A stretch of 64,000 bases of DNA, from assembly GCF_013137895.1 (NCBI RefSeq), contig NZ_CP053538.1, positions 4,123,001 to 4,187,000 on the forward strand, in the 5' to 3' direction. Shown here in pieces: positions 46,547 through 55,752 of the stretch; the first letter of the stretch is position 1, and every line of letters begins with the position of its first letter. The position numbers were made by a program, and so were the translations under genes. The DNA comes from Hymenobacter taeanensis (GTDB lineage Bacteria > Bacteroidota > Bacteroidia > Cytophagales > Hymenobacteraceae). Below the pieces are notes generated by a model. That model had not been told where the DNA came from and ran no database searches. It saw nothing but the letters and a program-made list of their open reading frames with translations.

Positions 46547-48253
46547 CGCGGGCTGGCCTAGAAAGCGAAGCACGGCCTCGTTGAACACGTGCGGCACTTC
46601 CTGCGGAGCGTAGTGGGAAGCGCCGGGTATAATCACCAGTTGAGCTTTTGGTAGGTGCTCGGCAATAGCCCGGGTGTGCGCCTCCCGAATAACGTCGTGC
46701 TGGCCGGCCATCACCAATATCGGCGCAGTGATGGTGTGCAGCTCCTCAAACGTCATGTGCGGCTCTTGCAGCAGCAGGCGTAGCAGACGTGTGGGCTGGC
46801 TGGTTTGGGCCTCCGGAGTTTTGGCTGCTTCCTGCCACTGCCGCTGCAACAGTTGCAGAAGCTCGGGCTCAATGGCCTCGGCGGTGGGGAAGAGGTTGGC
46901 GCCCATCAGCACCATTCGGTTGACGTAGGTGGGGTACTGCAGGGCCAGTTTCAGGGCCGTATTGCCCCCGTCGCTCCAACCCAATACGTGCACCTTACGC
47001 AGGTTTAGGGAGTCGAGGAGCTGGCGGATATCGGCGGCAAACAGGTCGTAGGTGAGGTTGCCGGTGGTGAAGTCGGGGCTTTTGCCCTGGGCGCGGGTGT
47101 CCACGGCAATTACCTCATAGTGCTTGGCCAGCTTTCCAATCTGCAGCTGGAAGGCGGATATTGATTGGCTGTTGCCGTGCAGCAGGAGCAGGGGCTCACC
47201 TTTGCCGTAGCGCTCAACATACAGCTTGGCGCCCTGCACCGCCACGTAGTGGCCTAGGGCGGCGTTTTCGCCGTAATGTTGCCGATTGGGTAGTTCCGGC
47301 GGGGTAACCGAGAGGTAGCGCAAGTACCGCAGGCTGTCGGGGAGGGTGTTTTCGGCTACGGCGGCCGCGGGCGTGGTGGGCTTGCCGCCGCGGTAGGAGT
47401 CGGCGGTGAGGTAGAAGCTTAGGTAGCCGGGTTTAATCTCCCGCCACTGGGCCTGGCTTTTGTTGCGGGTGAGCACGCTGTGGCTCGGCAGGGGCACCGC
47501 CGAAACGCCAAACGCCTTATAATTGCCTTCGATGGTTTCACTTTGCAGCCACTGTAGCGTGGCGGCCACTTCGCGGTGGCCCTGCAGGAAAATATGGTAG
47601 GGGCGCAGATCCACTTTCACCCAACCTCGCGGCTGCATCACATCAAAACGGATGTCCTGGGTGAGCAGGGGCTGATCGGGCAGACCGGCTTTTACGCTGT
47701 AGAGGTTCAGCCGAAACTTCACTGACTTAAAGTGGTTGAACGCCACGTGGAAGTTGTAGTCCTGCAGCAGACACTCTTCATCAACCGGAAGTACGGTACC
47801 CTGCTCCTTGGCCAGGCCGTCGTCGGTGAGGTTGGGCTCGGTGTAGAGGTTGGCACCCATAAAGGAGGAGCTGCTGGTGCGCCCGAATACTTTGGTCTTA
47901 ACCTTCCCGGGCCGCACCGTCACGGCGGCCAGGCTGACGGCCACCGGAGCTAGCCGAACGGTGGGTGAGTGGCCTAGAAACTCGGCCAGCGGGCGGGCCA
48001 GGGTTTCGTAGCCCACGCAGGAAATCAAGAGCTGCTGCCCCGCGGCCGGCGGGGCGGGAAGGGTAAACCGGAAGTGGCCTAGCGCATCGGCCACGGTGCC
48101 CAGGGCCGAATTAGGAGCGCCCACGGACACAAACGGAACAGGAGCATCGGTTTTGGCATCTAGCACCGTGCCACTCACCAGCAGGGTTTGAGCCCGCAGG
48201 CTGAAAGCAAAGAAGGTGAAGAAAACGGTAAGCAGATACGAGCGGAAGGGCAT
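46529..48253 (-). CDS. Carboxypeptidase-regulatory-like domain fused to alpha/beta hydrolase
   Basis: A 574-residue exported protein. A signal peptide ends near residue 22 (FFAFSLRAQ). Residues 25-105 form a carboxypeptidase-D regulatory-like beta sandwich (SGTVLDAKTDAPVPFVSVGAPNSALGTVADALGHF), as at the N-terminus of TonB-dependent receptors. A 200-residue middle part, then an alpha/beta hydrolase from about 345 follow: LLLLHGNSQS (oxyanion hole), GWSDGG (nucleophile Ser), GQHDVI (Asp) and GASHYAP (His). The fusion is unusual; the middle domain has no family I recognise. It overlaps the convergent small gene. The substrate is unknown. Confidence 0.8.
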   Translation of the reverse strand: MPFRSYLLTVFFTFFAFSLRAQTLLVSGTVLDAKTDAPVPFVSVGAPNSALGTVADALGHFRFTLPAPPAAGQQLLISCVGYETLARPLAEFLGHSPTVRLAPVAVSLAAVTVRPGKVKTKVFGRTSSSSFMGANLYTEPNLTDDGLAKEQGTVLPVDEECLLQDYNFHVAFNHFKSVKFRLNLYSVKAGLPDQPLLTQDIRFDVMQPRGWVKVDLRPYHIFLQGHREVAATLQWLQSETIEGNYKAFGVSAVPLPSHSVLTRNKSQAQWREIKPGYLSFYLTADSYRGGKPTTPAAAVAENTLPDSLRYLRYLSVTPPELPNRQHYGENAALGHYVAVQGAKLYVERYGKGEPLLLLHGNSQSISAFQLQIGKLAKHYEVIAVDTRAQGKSPDFTTGNLTYDLFAADIRQLLDSLNLRKVHVLGWSDGGNTALKLALQYPTYVNRMVLMGANLFPTAEAIEPELLQLLQRQWQEAAKTPEAQTSQPTRLLRLLLQEPHMTFEELHTITAPILVMAGQHDVIREAHTRAIAEHLPKAQLVIIPGASHYAPQEVPHVFNEAVLRFLGQPALPLAH

Positions 48254-48328
48254 AGAAAGGAGGGCGGTAGTTGCTCAGTGGAGCCGCAAAATCGCGGAAA
48301 GGTTGCCACAAGCAGAATGGATACCGCT

Positions 48329-49144
48329 TCAGTACCGCTCCTCATTTCGGGCAGAGCTTATATCAAGCAGATACTCGCAGGCTCTGCGAAAATCATCTGT
48401 TTTAGCGGGGCTGTGGCGAAACACCATGTGATACCCATCTGCTTGATGCGCTTCTAGCAGCCAATAAGCGCCATCATTCATTCGTGTGTTTGAACCATAA
48501 GCAGGCAGATGGTGGAACCCGTTCTTAAATACTTGTTCAAAATGCTGCCATTGCTCTGAGGATACACCTTGTACAGTTTCTTCTGCTATGACCCGTGTGG
48601 CCGGCTTGTTAGCTTCCGCCATTTCCCGTTGCACTGCCGGATCAGCCAAGTGCCGGTTGAAATCCGCTTGCAACTTTTTTTTCTGCGCTGCCGTGGCGTC
48701 AGGAGGAATGAATTGGATGGGGGGCATTTTAGGGCCACAAGCAGGTTTACTTAAGAACTGCGTGCGCAAAGTCACCTCATGGGCCTGCCGTGTTAGCGTT
48801 AGTAAAACTGGCCGGTGGAAAGATCGAAGCCACAGAAATCGGTAGACATCTTGGCCTGTGTAATAGTTGGATAGTACCGGCGCCCCAAAATGAAGGAGGT
48901 TACAAGAAGAAAATCTTAACCGACTGTGAGGAATGCTTTCGATTTGTGCCTCTATCGGATCAAGAGGAGTGTACGAGGAGTCAGCAGCCGGAAAGTAGAA
49001 CGTGGTCGAATCGCGTGGGTGGCCTAGCGCATCAGAAACGGCCGAATTTTGCGGATAAGCAGAAGAGGAGGTTGTGGGCGAAGAGCAGCTAGCTAGGGCA
49101 CACAGGCCTAGGCCATATAAAAGGAATAGATAGCAGTAGCGCAT
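48329..49144 (-). CDS. Hypothetical lipoprotein
   Basis: A 271-residue lipoprotein (LCALASC, Cys20). The mature protein has a Ser-rich linker, then a domain with FRFLWLRSFHRP, RVIAEETVQGVSSEQWQHFEQ, GSNTRMNDGAYWLLEAHQADGYHMVFRHSP and a C-terminal FRRACEYLLDIS block. Proteins with the DGAYWLLE-YHMVFRxSP pattern are known as uncharacterised Bacteroidetes proteins. No function. ATG start at 49144. Confidence 0.6.
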   Translation of the reverse strand: MRYCYLFLLYGLGLCALASCSSPTTSSSAYPQNSAVSDALGHPRDSTTFYFPAADSSYTPLDPIEAQIESIPHSRLRFSSCNLLHFGAPVLSNYYTGQDVYRFLWLRSFHRPVLLTLTRQAHEVTLRTQFLSKPACGPKMPPIQFIPPDATAAQKKKLQADFNRHLADPAVQREMAEANKPATRVIAEETVQGVSSEQWQHFEQVFKNGFHHLPAYGSNTRMNDGAYWLLEAHQADGYHMVFRHSPAKTDDFRRACEYLLDISSARNEERY

Positions 49145-49269
49145 ACAGATAGGGCGAATACGTTCTCAAGCACGGCACTATTCTTCTCTTTTCTACACCA
49201 AAGTCCTACTTCTTCGCGTTAGAACCCGCAAAAGGCCAGTTCTAGGGCAACCTCGGCCGAACTTTTCGC

Positions 49270-49277
49270 TACTTTTG
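49270..49277 (+). promoter_or_regulatory. TACTTTTG element before the large TPR gene
   Basis: TAnnTTTG match 54 bases before the start codon at 49331; no clear -33 element. Confidence 0.35.
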
Positions 49278-49330
49278 GCTGATTCCGGGGCCGCTGGCGG
49301 CTCTGGCCCTTCTCTGCGTAACGCTCTCTG

Positions 49331-52300
49331 ATGAAACTATTCCCTCGCCTGGCGCTGGCCGCCTCCCTTAGTGCAGCAGCGCCACTCGCTGCTTCGGCCC
49401 AGCAAACGCAGGTGTTCACCAACGATGAACGCCACTTCCAGGAAGGCCTCGAACTCTTTGACCGCGGCAAGTACGGCGCCGCCCAACAGGCTTTCCAACG
49501 CTACCTCGACGTAACTCAGCGCCGCACCGGTGAGCTGGCGGCTGGCCGCACCACCGATGCGGAATACTACTACGCCGTATCAGGCCTCTACCTGTTTCAT
49601 CCCGACTCGGAAGACCGTATTCTGGCGTTTGCCAGCGCCAACCCGGCCCACCCCAAGGCTGCCGAAGCGTACTTCCAGCTGGGTAAGTTCTATTTCGATA
49701 AGAAGGACTACGTAAAGGCCATTAGCTACCTGCAGCAGGTAGGGCCCGATAACCTCACCGACGACCAGCGCGCCGAAGCCGAATTTAAGCTGGGCTACAG
49801 CTACTTCTCGCAGAAAGAGTACGATAAGGCCAAGCTGCAGTTTGACCGTAACAAAGTGGGCAGCCACCAGTACCGCTACGCCAGCAGCTACTACGCCGGT
49901 TACCTGGCCTACCGCGCCGGCGACTACGCCGGGGCCCGCAAAGACCTGGGCGTGGCCGAACAGAACGATGCATACCGGCCCGTGGTGCCGGCCATCATGT
50001 CGCAGATCTACTACAAAGAAGGCGACTACGACGGACTGATTGCCTACGCCTCGCAGGCGCTACAGCAGACTCCCCCGCCCCAAAGCGCCGATGAGATTCA
50101 GCTACTCCTGGGCGACGCCTACTATCAGAAGCAGGATTTCAAGCAGGCTGCCACCTATTTAGATCAGTACGCTGCCGGCCGCAAGAAAATTGAGCCCGAG
50201 GTGCAGTACAAAATTGGGTACGCCAACTTCAAGCAGGGGGACTTTAAAGGGGCCATTGGTAGCCTGAAGAACGTGGCTGCCCGCCGCGACTCCCTGGGCC
50301 AGAACGCTGCCTACCACTTGGGCCTAAGCTACCTGCAAACCAACCAGAAGCCGCTGGCATTAAACTCATTTGATGCTGCTCGCAAGGTCACCTTCGACAA
50401 GAATATTACCGAAAATGCGACGCTGAAATACGCGCAGGTAAGCTACGAGCTAGGCAATACCCAAGAGGTAATTGCTGCCCTCCGCGACTTTCCCAAGCGC
50501 TTCCCGCGCTCCAAAAACCAAGCGGCGGCTGATGATATTCTGAGTGAGAGCTTCCTGAACTCCTCCGATTACGCGCAGGCCCTTAACTACCTCGACAACC
50601 TGGAGGAGCGCAGCTCCAAGCTGAACGCCACCTACCAACGGGTGGCCTACCTGCACGCCGCCACGCTCTACAACGATAACCGCTACCAGGATGCCCTGCC
50701 GGTGCTCGATAAGAGCCTGAAGCACCCCCAGGATGATGCCCTGCGTGCCGCTGCCCAGGTATTGAAAGGTGAGATTTACAGCGTAGGCCAGCAGTACCAG
50801 CCCGCCATTACAGCCTATACTGCTGCCGCACGCACGGCGCGTACAGGCTCGGCCGCCGAAACTGACTTCGATCAGAAGGCCCGCTACGGCCTGGGCTACG
50901 CCTACTACAATACCAAGCAGTATGACCGCGCCCGCCAGCAGTTCCAGGCGTGGTTGCAAGACCCCTCGGCCAAACCCGCCGACCCAAACTACTACGACGT
51001 TACCCTGCGCTTAGGCGATACGTACTACGTAGCCAAAAACTACCAGCAGGCCGTTGACCAGTACGATAAAGTAATTCAGGCCAACGCCACCGACAAAGAC
51101 TACGCCTACTACCGCAAGGGCCAGACCCTGGGCCTGATGGGCAAGCGCGATGAAGCGGCCCGCACGCTGAGTACCCTGCTCAAAACTGCGCCTACTTCGC
51201 GCTACGCCGACGATGCTGTGTATCAGCAGGCCCAACTTGATTACGAAGCTGGCTCGTTCCAGGCAGCCGTAGATGGGTTTACTCGCCTTATTCAGAACCG
51301 CCCCAACTCACCCCTGATTCCCACAGCTCTGCAGAAGCGGGGAGTGGCCTACCAGAACCTAGACCAGCACGAAAAGGCCGCGGCCGATTTCCGGCAGGTG
51401 CTCAACCAATTTCCGCGCACCAAATCGGCCAGCAGTGCTATTTATAGCCTGCAGGAAAGCCTGTCGGCGCTAGGCCGGACCGAGGAATTTGATCAGGCCC
51501 TGGCTCAGTTTAAGCAGCAGAACCCCGACAACAAAGCCACTGAGAGTGTAGAGTTTGAAGCCGCCAAGTCGCTGTACCTGGCTGAGAAATATGCCCAGGC
51601 TATACCGCGCCTGGAAAGCTACCTCAAGCAGTACCCCGACAACGTGCTGGCCGCCGATGGGCGCTTCTTCCTGGCTGACTCTTACCTGCGCACGGGCCGA
51701 AAGACCGATGCGCTGCCGCGCCTGAAGGCTGTAGTGCAGGAAGGCAAGAGTGAGTTTGTAAACCGCGCCGTGGGCCGGGTAGCCGAGTTGGAGTTTGAAA
51801 ACAAGAACTACGCCGAGGCCGCCAAGTACTATGCGCGCTTACGCGAAGTATCGCAGAACAAGCGAGAAGTGGCCAACGCTGGCATTGGGCTGATGAAGAG
51901 CTATTATGAGGCAGGTGACCTGGAGGGCACCCGCCGCGTGGCACAGGAGCTGCAGGCGCAAGGTGGCGCGGCGCTCAACGCTACCAACCTGGCCCTGCTC
52001 TACTTGGGGAAAGCCAGCTACAAAGGCGGCAATCTTGACCAAGCCATTACAGAGTTAACCACCGCCGCAGCTACCGCCAAGGACGAAAGCGGGGCCGAAG
52101 CACAGTACCTGCTGGCCGATGTACTCTACCAACAGAAAAAGTATCCGGAGGCACTGGACGCAGCCTACAAGAGCAACTCGGACTTTGCTAACTATGATGT
52201 GTGGCTTGGCCGTGCGTTCCTGCTGATTGCGGACGTGTACAAAGCACAGAACGAAATTTTTCAGGCCCGGGCGACGCTCAACTCTATCATCGATAATAAA

Positions 52301-52567
52301 TTTCCGGTGAAGGAAATTGTAGACGGAGCCAAGCAGCGCCTGGCTGAGCTACCTGCTGACCCCACCACGCCCGCACCCCCTGCGGGGGGCACCAAGGCCC
52401 AGCCTGGCAAAGCAACGCCCCCTAAAACTACCGCCCCCACAACTAAGCCAGCCACCGGTAAGGCCGCTACCAAGGCGCCGGTACGCAGTTCCCTGGCACC
52501 CACCAACGCCGCCCCAACCGACTCCACCACTAACCCCACCGATGGCCCCGTAGGCCAGGAGGACTAA
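49331..52567 (+). CDS. Large secreted TPR protein
   Basis: A 1078-residue protein with a signal peptide (FPRLALAASLSAAAPLAASAQ) and a string of about 20 TPR-type repeats (for example EGLELFDRGKYGAAQQAFQRYLD; AEAYFQLGKFYFDKKDYVKAISYLQQ; YQQAVDQYDKVIQANATDKDYAYYRKGQTLGLMGKRDEA). The last 80 residues are a Pro/Thr/Ala/Lys linker. It probably works in the periplasm as a scaffold. It begins the envelope cluster: a beta-barrel gene, a HU/SPOR gene and exbB-exbD-tonB follow on the same strand. Confidence 0.8.
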   Translation: MKLFPRLALAASLSAAAPLAASAQQTQVFTNDERHFQEGLELFDRGKYGAAQQAFQRYLDVTQRRTGELAAGRTTDAEYYYAVSGLYLFHPDSEDRILAFASANPAHPKAAEAYFQLGKFYFDKKDYVKAISYLQQVGPDNLTDDQRAEAEFKLGYSYFSQKEYDKAKLQFDRNKVGSHQYRYASSYYAGYLAYRAGDYAGARKDLGVAEQNDAYRPVVPAIMSQIYYKEGDYDGLIAYASQALQQTPPPQSADEIQLLLGDAYYQKQDFKQAATYLDQYAAGRKKIEPEVQYKIGYANFKQGDFKGAIGSLKNVAARRDSLGQNAAYHLGLSYLQTNQKPLALNSFDAARKVTFDKNITENATLKYAQVSYELGNTQEVIAALRDFPKRFPRSKNQAAADDILSESFLNSSDYAQALNYLDNLEERSSKLNATYQRVAYLHAATLYNDNRYQDALPVLDKSLKHPQDDALRAAAQVLKGEIYSVGQQYQPAITAYTAAARTARTGSAAETDFDQKARYGLGYAYYNTKQYDRARQQFQAWLQDPSAKPADPNYYDVTLRLGDTYYVAKNYQQAVDQYDKVIQANATDKDYAYYRKGQTLGLMGKRDEAARTLSTLLKTAPTSRYADDAVYQQAQLDYEAGSFQAAVDGFTRLIQNRPNSPLIPTALQKRGVAYQNLDQHEKAAADFRQVLNQFPRTKSASSAIYSLQESLSALGRTEEFDQALAQFKQQNPDNKATESVEFEAAKSLYLAEKYAQAIPRLESYLKQYPDNVLAADGRFFLADSYLRTGRKTDALPRLKAVVQEGKSEFVNRAVGRVAELEFENKNYAEAAKYYARLREVSQNKREVANAGIGLMKSYYEAGDLEGTRRVAQELQAQGGAALNATNLALLYLGKASYKGGNLDQAITELTTAAATAKDESGAEAQYLLADVLYQQKKYPEALDAAYKSNSDFANYDVWLGRAFLLIADVYKAQNEIFQARATLNSIIDNKFPVKEIVDGAKQRLAELPADPTTPAPPAGGTKAQPGKATPPKTTAPTTKPATGKAATKAPVRSSLAPTNAAPTDSTTNPTDGPVGQED

Positions 52568-52664
52568 GGCGAAGAGCTGGTTTTTGGAAAATAAATAATT
52601 AAATACTAGCTGATTGACTACCTGAAGCTAAATGCTCAGTTCAATACGCTGAACTTCTGATACT

Positions 52665-54377
52665 ATGACGTTTCAACCGTCGAAATTGTTGGCCGCCGCC
52701 ACCTTGCTTACCGCTGCCGCCCCGGCTACTGTGTGGGCCCAGAAGACGGGAGGTAAGATTGAGGACGCCGAGATTGAGATTGTAAAGGAGCGGGTGAATG
52801 AGCTGCCCGAGGCCACCCGCAACTTTGAAAAGGTGAAGCTGGAGGGGCCCGTGAAAGTGGAGAAAAAGGTGACGTACACGTTCCCCGATTTTCGCTTGCC
52901 CGCCGATAAGCTTAACCCTTCCGTACGTGTACTTACCATCCGGCAGGAAGACTTGGCCCCACTCACGGGCAACTACCTGAAGGGAGGCTTAGGAAACTAC
53001 GGTACCGTGTACGGCAAGGCCTACCTGCACAACAACCGCAGCGACCGAGCCAGTTATGGCCTCGACTTCAGTCACCTTTCCTCCTCAAAGGGCCCGGTTG
53101 ACAAGAAGAACTCCAGCCAGAGCCAAACCAGCCTGGCCCTGAACGGGGAAACCTACGGTGGCCCCCTGGTGCTGGGCGCCACCGCCAGCGCCGGCCGGGA
53201 GCGGTACAACTTCTACGGCTACGATCAGGAGTTTAACCTGCCGCCCAGCCCCGATAGTCTGAAACAGGTGTTCACTCGCGCGGCCGTGAAGCTTTACGCC
53301 CGCAACCGCGCCACTGATGCGGCCTTCCAGTACGATTTTGGGGTGGGCTTTAACTTCTGGAAAGACCGCTTCAGGGCTAAGGAGAGCAATGTATACGCTA
53401 CGCTGCGCTCTGGTTACAAGATCAATGAAACCAGCCGAATTCGGTTTGACGGGGACGTATCATTCATCAACTTCCGGGACTCGTTGAGCTACAGCCGGCC
53501 CTTGGTGCAAGTAACACCGGCCTATGAGCTTACCCTAAACCGTCTGGCAGTATCGGTTGGGGCTACGCTAGCGTATACCGGCGATACCATCGGGAAAGCA
53601 AAGCAGGCCAACTTCTACCCGGCAGTACGCTTGGGCTACACCGTTACCGAGGATAAGTTCTTGGTATTTGCTGGCTTAGGTGGCGCCTTGCAGCGAGTAA
53701 CGATGTATGATCTGACCACGGAAAACCCATGGTTGGCTCCCAACCAGCGGGTGGCAGATACCCACCGCGGGCCGACCTTGTATTTCGGCTTCCAGGCGGC
53801 TCCGGCCCGTTCATTGGAGGTAAATGCCAAGGTGACACTCTCCAACGACCAGAATCTATACTTCTACGCCAACTCGCCGCGCGATACCACCAAATTTAAT
53901 CTGGTGTATGATCAGAAGTCTACCCAACTCCTGAACGTGCATGGTGAGGTCATCTACAATGCCGCTGAGAAAACCCGTGTGGGCTTTAAGGCTGACTACA
54001 ACGGCTATAAGGTGCATTCTCTGCCCGAAGCGTTTCACCGCCCGGCGTTCCAGGGTACGTTATTTGGCACGTATAACGTGTATGACAAGCTGCTGCTGGG
54101 TGCCGAAATTTACACCTATAGCTCCAGTTTCGGGCGGGGCTACAGGCGGCAGGAGATTCCGTCGGTGCCGCCGGGCCCGTCGCCCGCTACCTACGCCGCT
54201 GTGGTGCGCCCCACCGACTCGGTTATCGACCTGAACCTGCGCGCAGATTACCGCATTATGGAAAATCTATCCATATTTGCTTTAGGCAACAACCTATTGG
54301 GCCGCAAGAACGAGCGTTTTCTGAACTATCCAGTAAAGGGAATTAACGTACTGGCGGGCGTTACCTACGATTTCTAA
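52665..54377 (+). CDS. Outer-membrane beta-barrel protein (TonB-receptor-like, no plug seen)
   Basis: A 570-residue protein with a signal peptide (LAAATLLTAAAPATVWAQ) and a barrel made of alternating beta-strands, ending in the aromatic C-terminal residue typical of outer-membrane proteins (NVLAGVTYDF). The 80 residues after the signal show no usual TonB plug domain or TonB box, but charged and proline-rich segments (VKVEKKVTYTFPDFRLPADKLNPSV). Strands such as GTVYGKAYLHNNRSDRASYGLDFSHL are typical of receptor barrels. It follows the TPR gene by 97 bases. Confidence 0.75.
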   Translation: MTFQPSKLLAAATLLTAAAPATVWAQKTGGKIEDAEIEIVKERVNELPEATRNFEKVKLEGPVKVEKKVTYTFPDFRLPADKLNPSVRVLTIRQEDLAPLTGNYLKGGLGNYGTVYGKAYLHNNRSDRASYGLDFSHLSSSKGPVDKKNSSQSQTSLALNGETYGGPLVLGATASAGRERYNFYGYDQEFNLPPSPDSLKQVFTRAAVKLYARNRATDAAFQYDFGVGFNFWKDRFRAKESNVYATLRSGYKINETSRIRFDGDVSFINFRDSLSYSRPLVQVTPAYELTLNRLAVSVGATLAYTGDTIGKAKQANFYPAVRLGYTVTEDKFLVFAGLGGALQRVTMYDLTTENPWLAPNQRVADTHRGPTLYFGFQAAPARSLEVNAKVTLSNDQNLYFYANSPRDTTKFNLVYDQKSTQLLNVHGEVIYNAAEKTRVGFKADYNGYKVHSLPEAFHRPAFQGTLFGTYNVYDKLLLGAEIYTYSSSFGRGYRRQEIPSVPPGPSPATYAAVVRPTDSVIDLNLRADYRIMENLSIFALGNNLLGRKNERFLNYPVKGINVLAGVTYDF

Positions 54378-54457
54378 ACTGCTGATTCTTTGGCAGGTGC
54401 TAGGCCACTCCACCGGATGATTCTAGGCCAGTCAACGGCAGCGTATGCCGGGGCATA

Positions 54458-54488
54458 CGGCGAGCAACCCCACGTTGCTCGCCGCTTT
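54458..54488 (+). terminator. Terminator after the barrel gene
   Basis: Perfect 11-base arms 54458-54468 and 54474-54484, then CTTTTGC. An upstream GTATGCC/GGCATAC pair (54443-54457) may form a second stem. CTAGGCCACT lies at 54400-54409. Confidence 0.7.
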
Positions 54489-54557
54489 TGCATGGTATAT
54501 TCCGCTAAAATCAGAAGTGGCAGCTTCCTACCTCAAAAAAACTAGCACGTCTCCTGC

Positions 54558-55751
54558 ATGCAGCTTTCCGACCATATCCGTACCCTGCTTCGTGACCATG
54601 ACTGCGTTATCATCCCCGACTTTGGCGGGCTGATTGCGGAGTATGAGCCGGCTCGGATTCATCCGGTACGCCACACGTTGGTACCTCCCGCCAAGCGCGT
54701 TGCCTTCAACCAGTCTTTGACCCGCAATGATGGGCTGCTGGTAGATGCGCTGAGCCGCAAGCTGAATTTGAGCACGGTTCAGGCCCGCCAACTGGTGCGC
54801 GAAGCGGTGCTGCAGATGCAGGAAGAGCTCGAAACCGGGCAGCGTACAGAACTCCGTGGCGTTGGCATGTTTCGCCGGGCTGCTGGCAGGGGGCTCGAGT
54901 TTGAATACACAGGTACGCAGAACCTGCTGAGCGCAAGCTATGGTTTGCCCGAGCTAGTGTCTAGGCCTATTCGGGCTACTGATGCCATCCTGGCCCGGGA
55001 GCGCCCCGTAGCGGCTCCACTGCTTGCCGTGTCACGCTCCTCGCGCGTTACGCGTGCCTTTCGGGTGGCCGCCATGACCCTGGTGGCGGGATTAGCCCTG
55101 TCAGCTAATTATATGACCCTCGACATGCTGGGCTACTTACCTGAGGGCTGGAAGGTTTCCAAATCGGTTTCCCTGCCATCGGCTGGCGAGGTACCGGTGC
55201 CGGTTATGGCGCGGCAGCAGGCCGCCCTGGCCTCCGAAATTTCGGCGCCGGCCCCGCGAATTAGTCGGGAAGTGCCCGCGATGGCGCCCGCTGAAGAAAA
55301 AGTGGCTCCGGTGGTTGCCGCAGTTACTCCTGCAGCTAAGCCAAGCGTAGTAGCCGCTCCGGTGGTTAAAAAGCCCATTCCGGTAGCTACCTTGGCTGGG
55401 GCGCAAAAGGCACCGGTTTCTAAAACAGTCGCCCAGCCTAAGGCGAAAGCTCCAGGCTGGGAGAAAGCTGCCGCCACCAATGCAACTACCAGCGGCGAAA
55501 GCACGACAATTAAAAGCCGGACGGGCCGTTACTACGTCATTGCTGGCAGCTACACGTCGCTGACCAATGCCGAGAAGGGCCGTCAGGCCCTGGTGCGCCT
55601 AGGCCACCGGGCGCGGGTAATCCTGCCCCAGGCAGGTAGCCGCCAGTACAAGCTTTCCGTGGCCGATTACGCTGACCGTACATCGGCCGACCGTGAAGCC
55701 CAGGCGCAGCGCCGTCGTTTAGGAAATTCTCTTTGGGTACTCAATTACTAG
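54558..55751 (+). CDS. HU-CCDC81 and SPOR domain membrane protein
   Basis: A 397-residue protein. Residues 1-120 carry two HU/CCDC81-like domains (DHIRTLLRDHDCVIIPDFGGLIAEYEPARIHP; LVREAVLQMQEELETGQRTELRGVGMFRR), a transmembrane helix lies near 170-190 (AFRVAAMTLVAGLALSANYM), and a Pro/Ala/Lys-rich linker leads to a C-terminal SPOR domain (YYVIAGSYTSLTNAEKGRQALVRLGHRARVI), which binds denuded peptidoglycan. SPOR proteins gather at division sites. It ends 1 base before exbB. Confidence 0.88.
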   Translation: MQLSDHIRTLLRDHDCVIIPDFGGLIAEYEPARIHPVRHTLVPPAKRVAFNQSLTRNDGLLVDALSRKLNLSTVQARQLVREAVLQMQEELETGQRTELRGVGMFRRAAGRGLEFEYTGTQNLLSASYGLPELVSRPIRATDAILARERPVAAPLLAVSRSSRVTRAFRVAAMTLVAGLALSANYMTLDMLGYLPEGWKVSKSVSLPSAGEVPVPVMARQQAALASEISAPAPRISREVPAMAPAEEKVAPVVAAVTPAAKPSVVAAPVVKKPIPVATLAGAQKAPVSKTVAQPKAKAPGWEKAAATNATTSGESTTIKSRTGRYYVIAGSYTSLTNAEKGRQALVRLGHRARVILPQAGSRQYKLSVADYADRTSADREAQAQRRRLGNSLWVLNY

Positions 55752-55752
55752 C

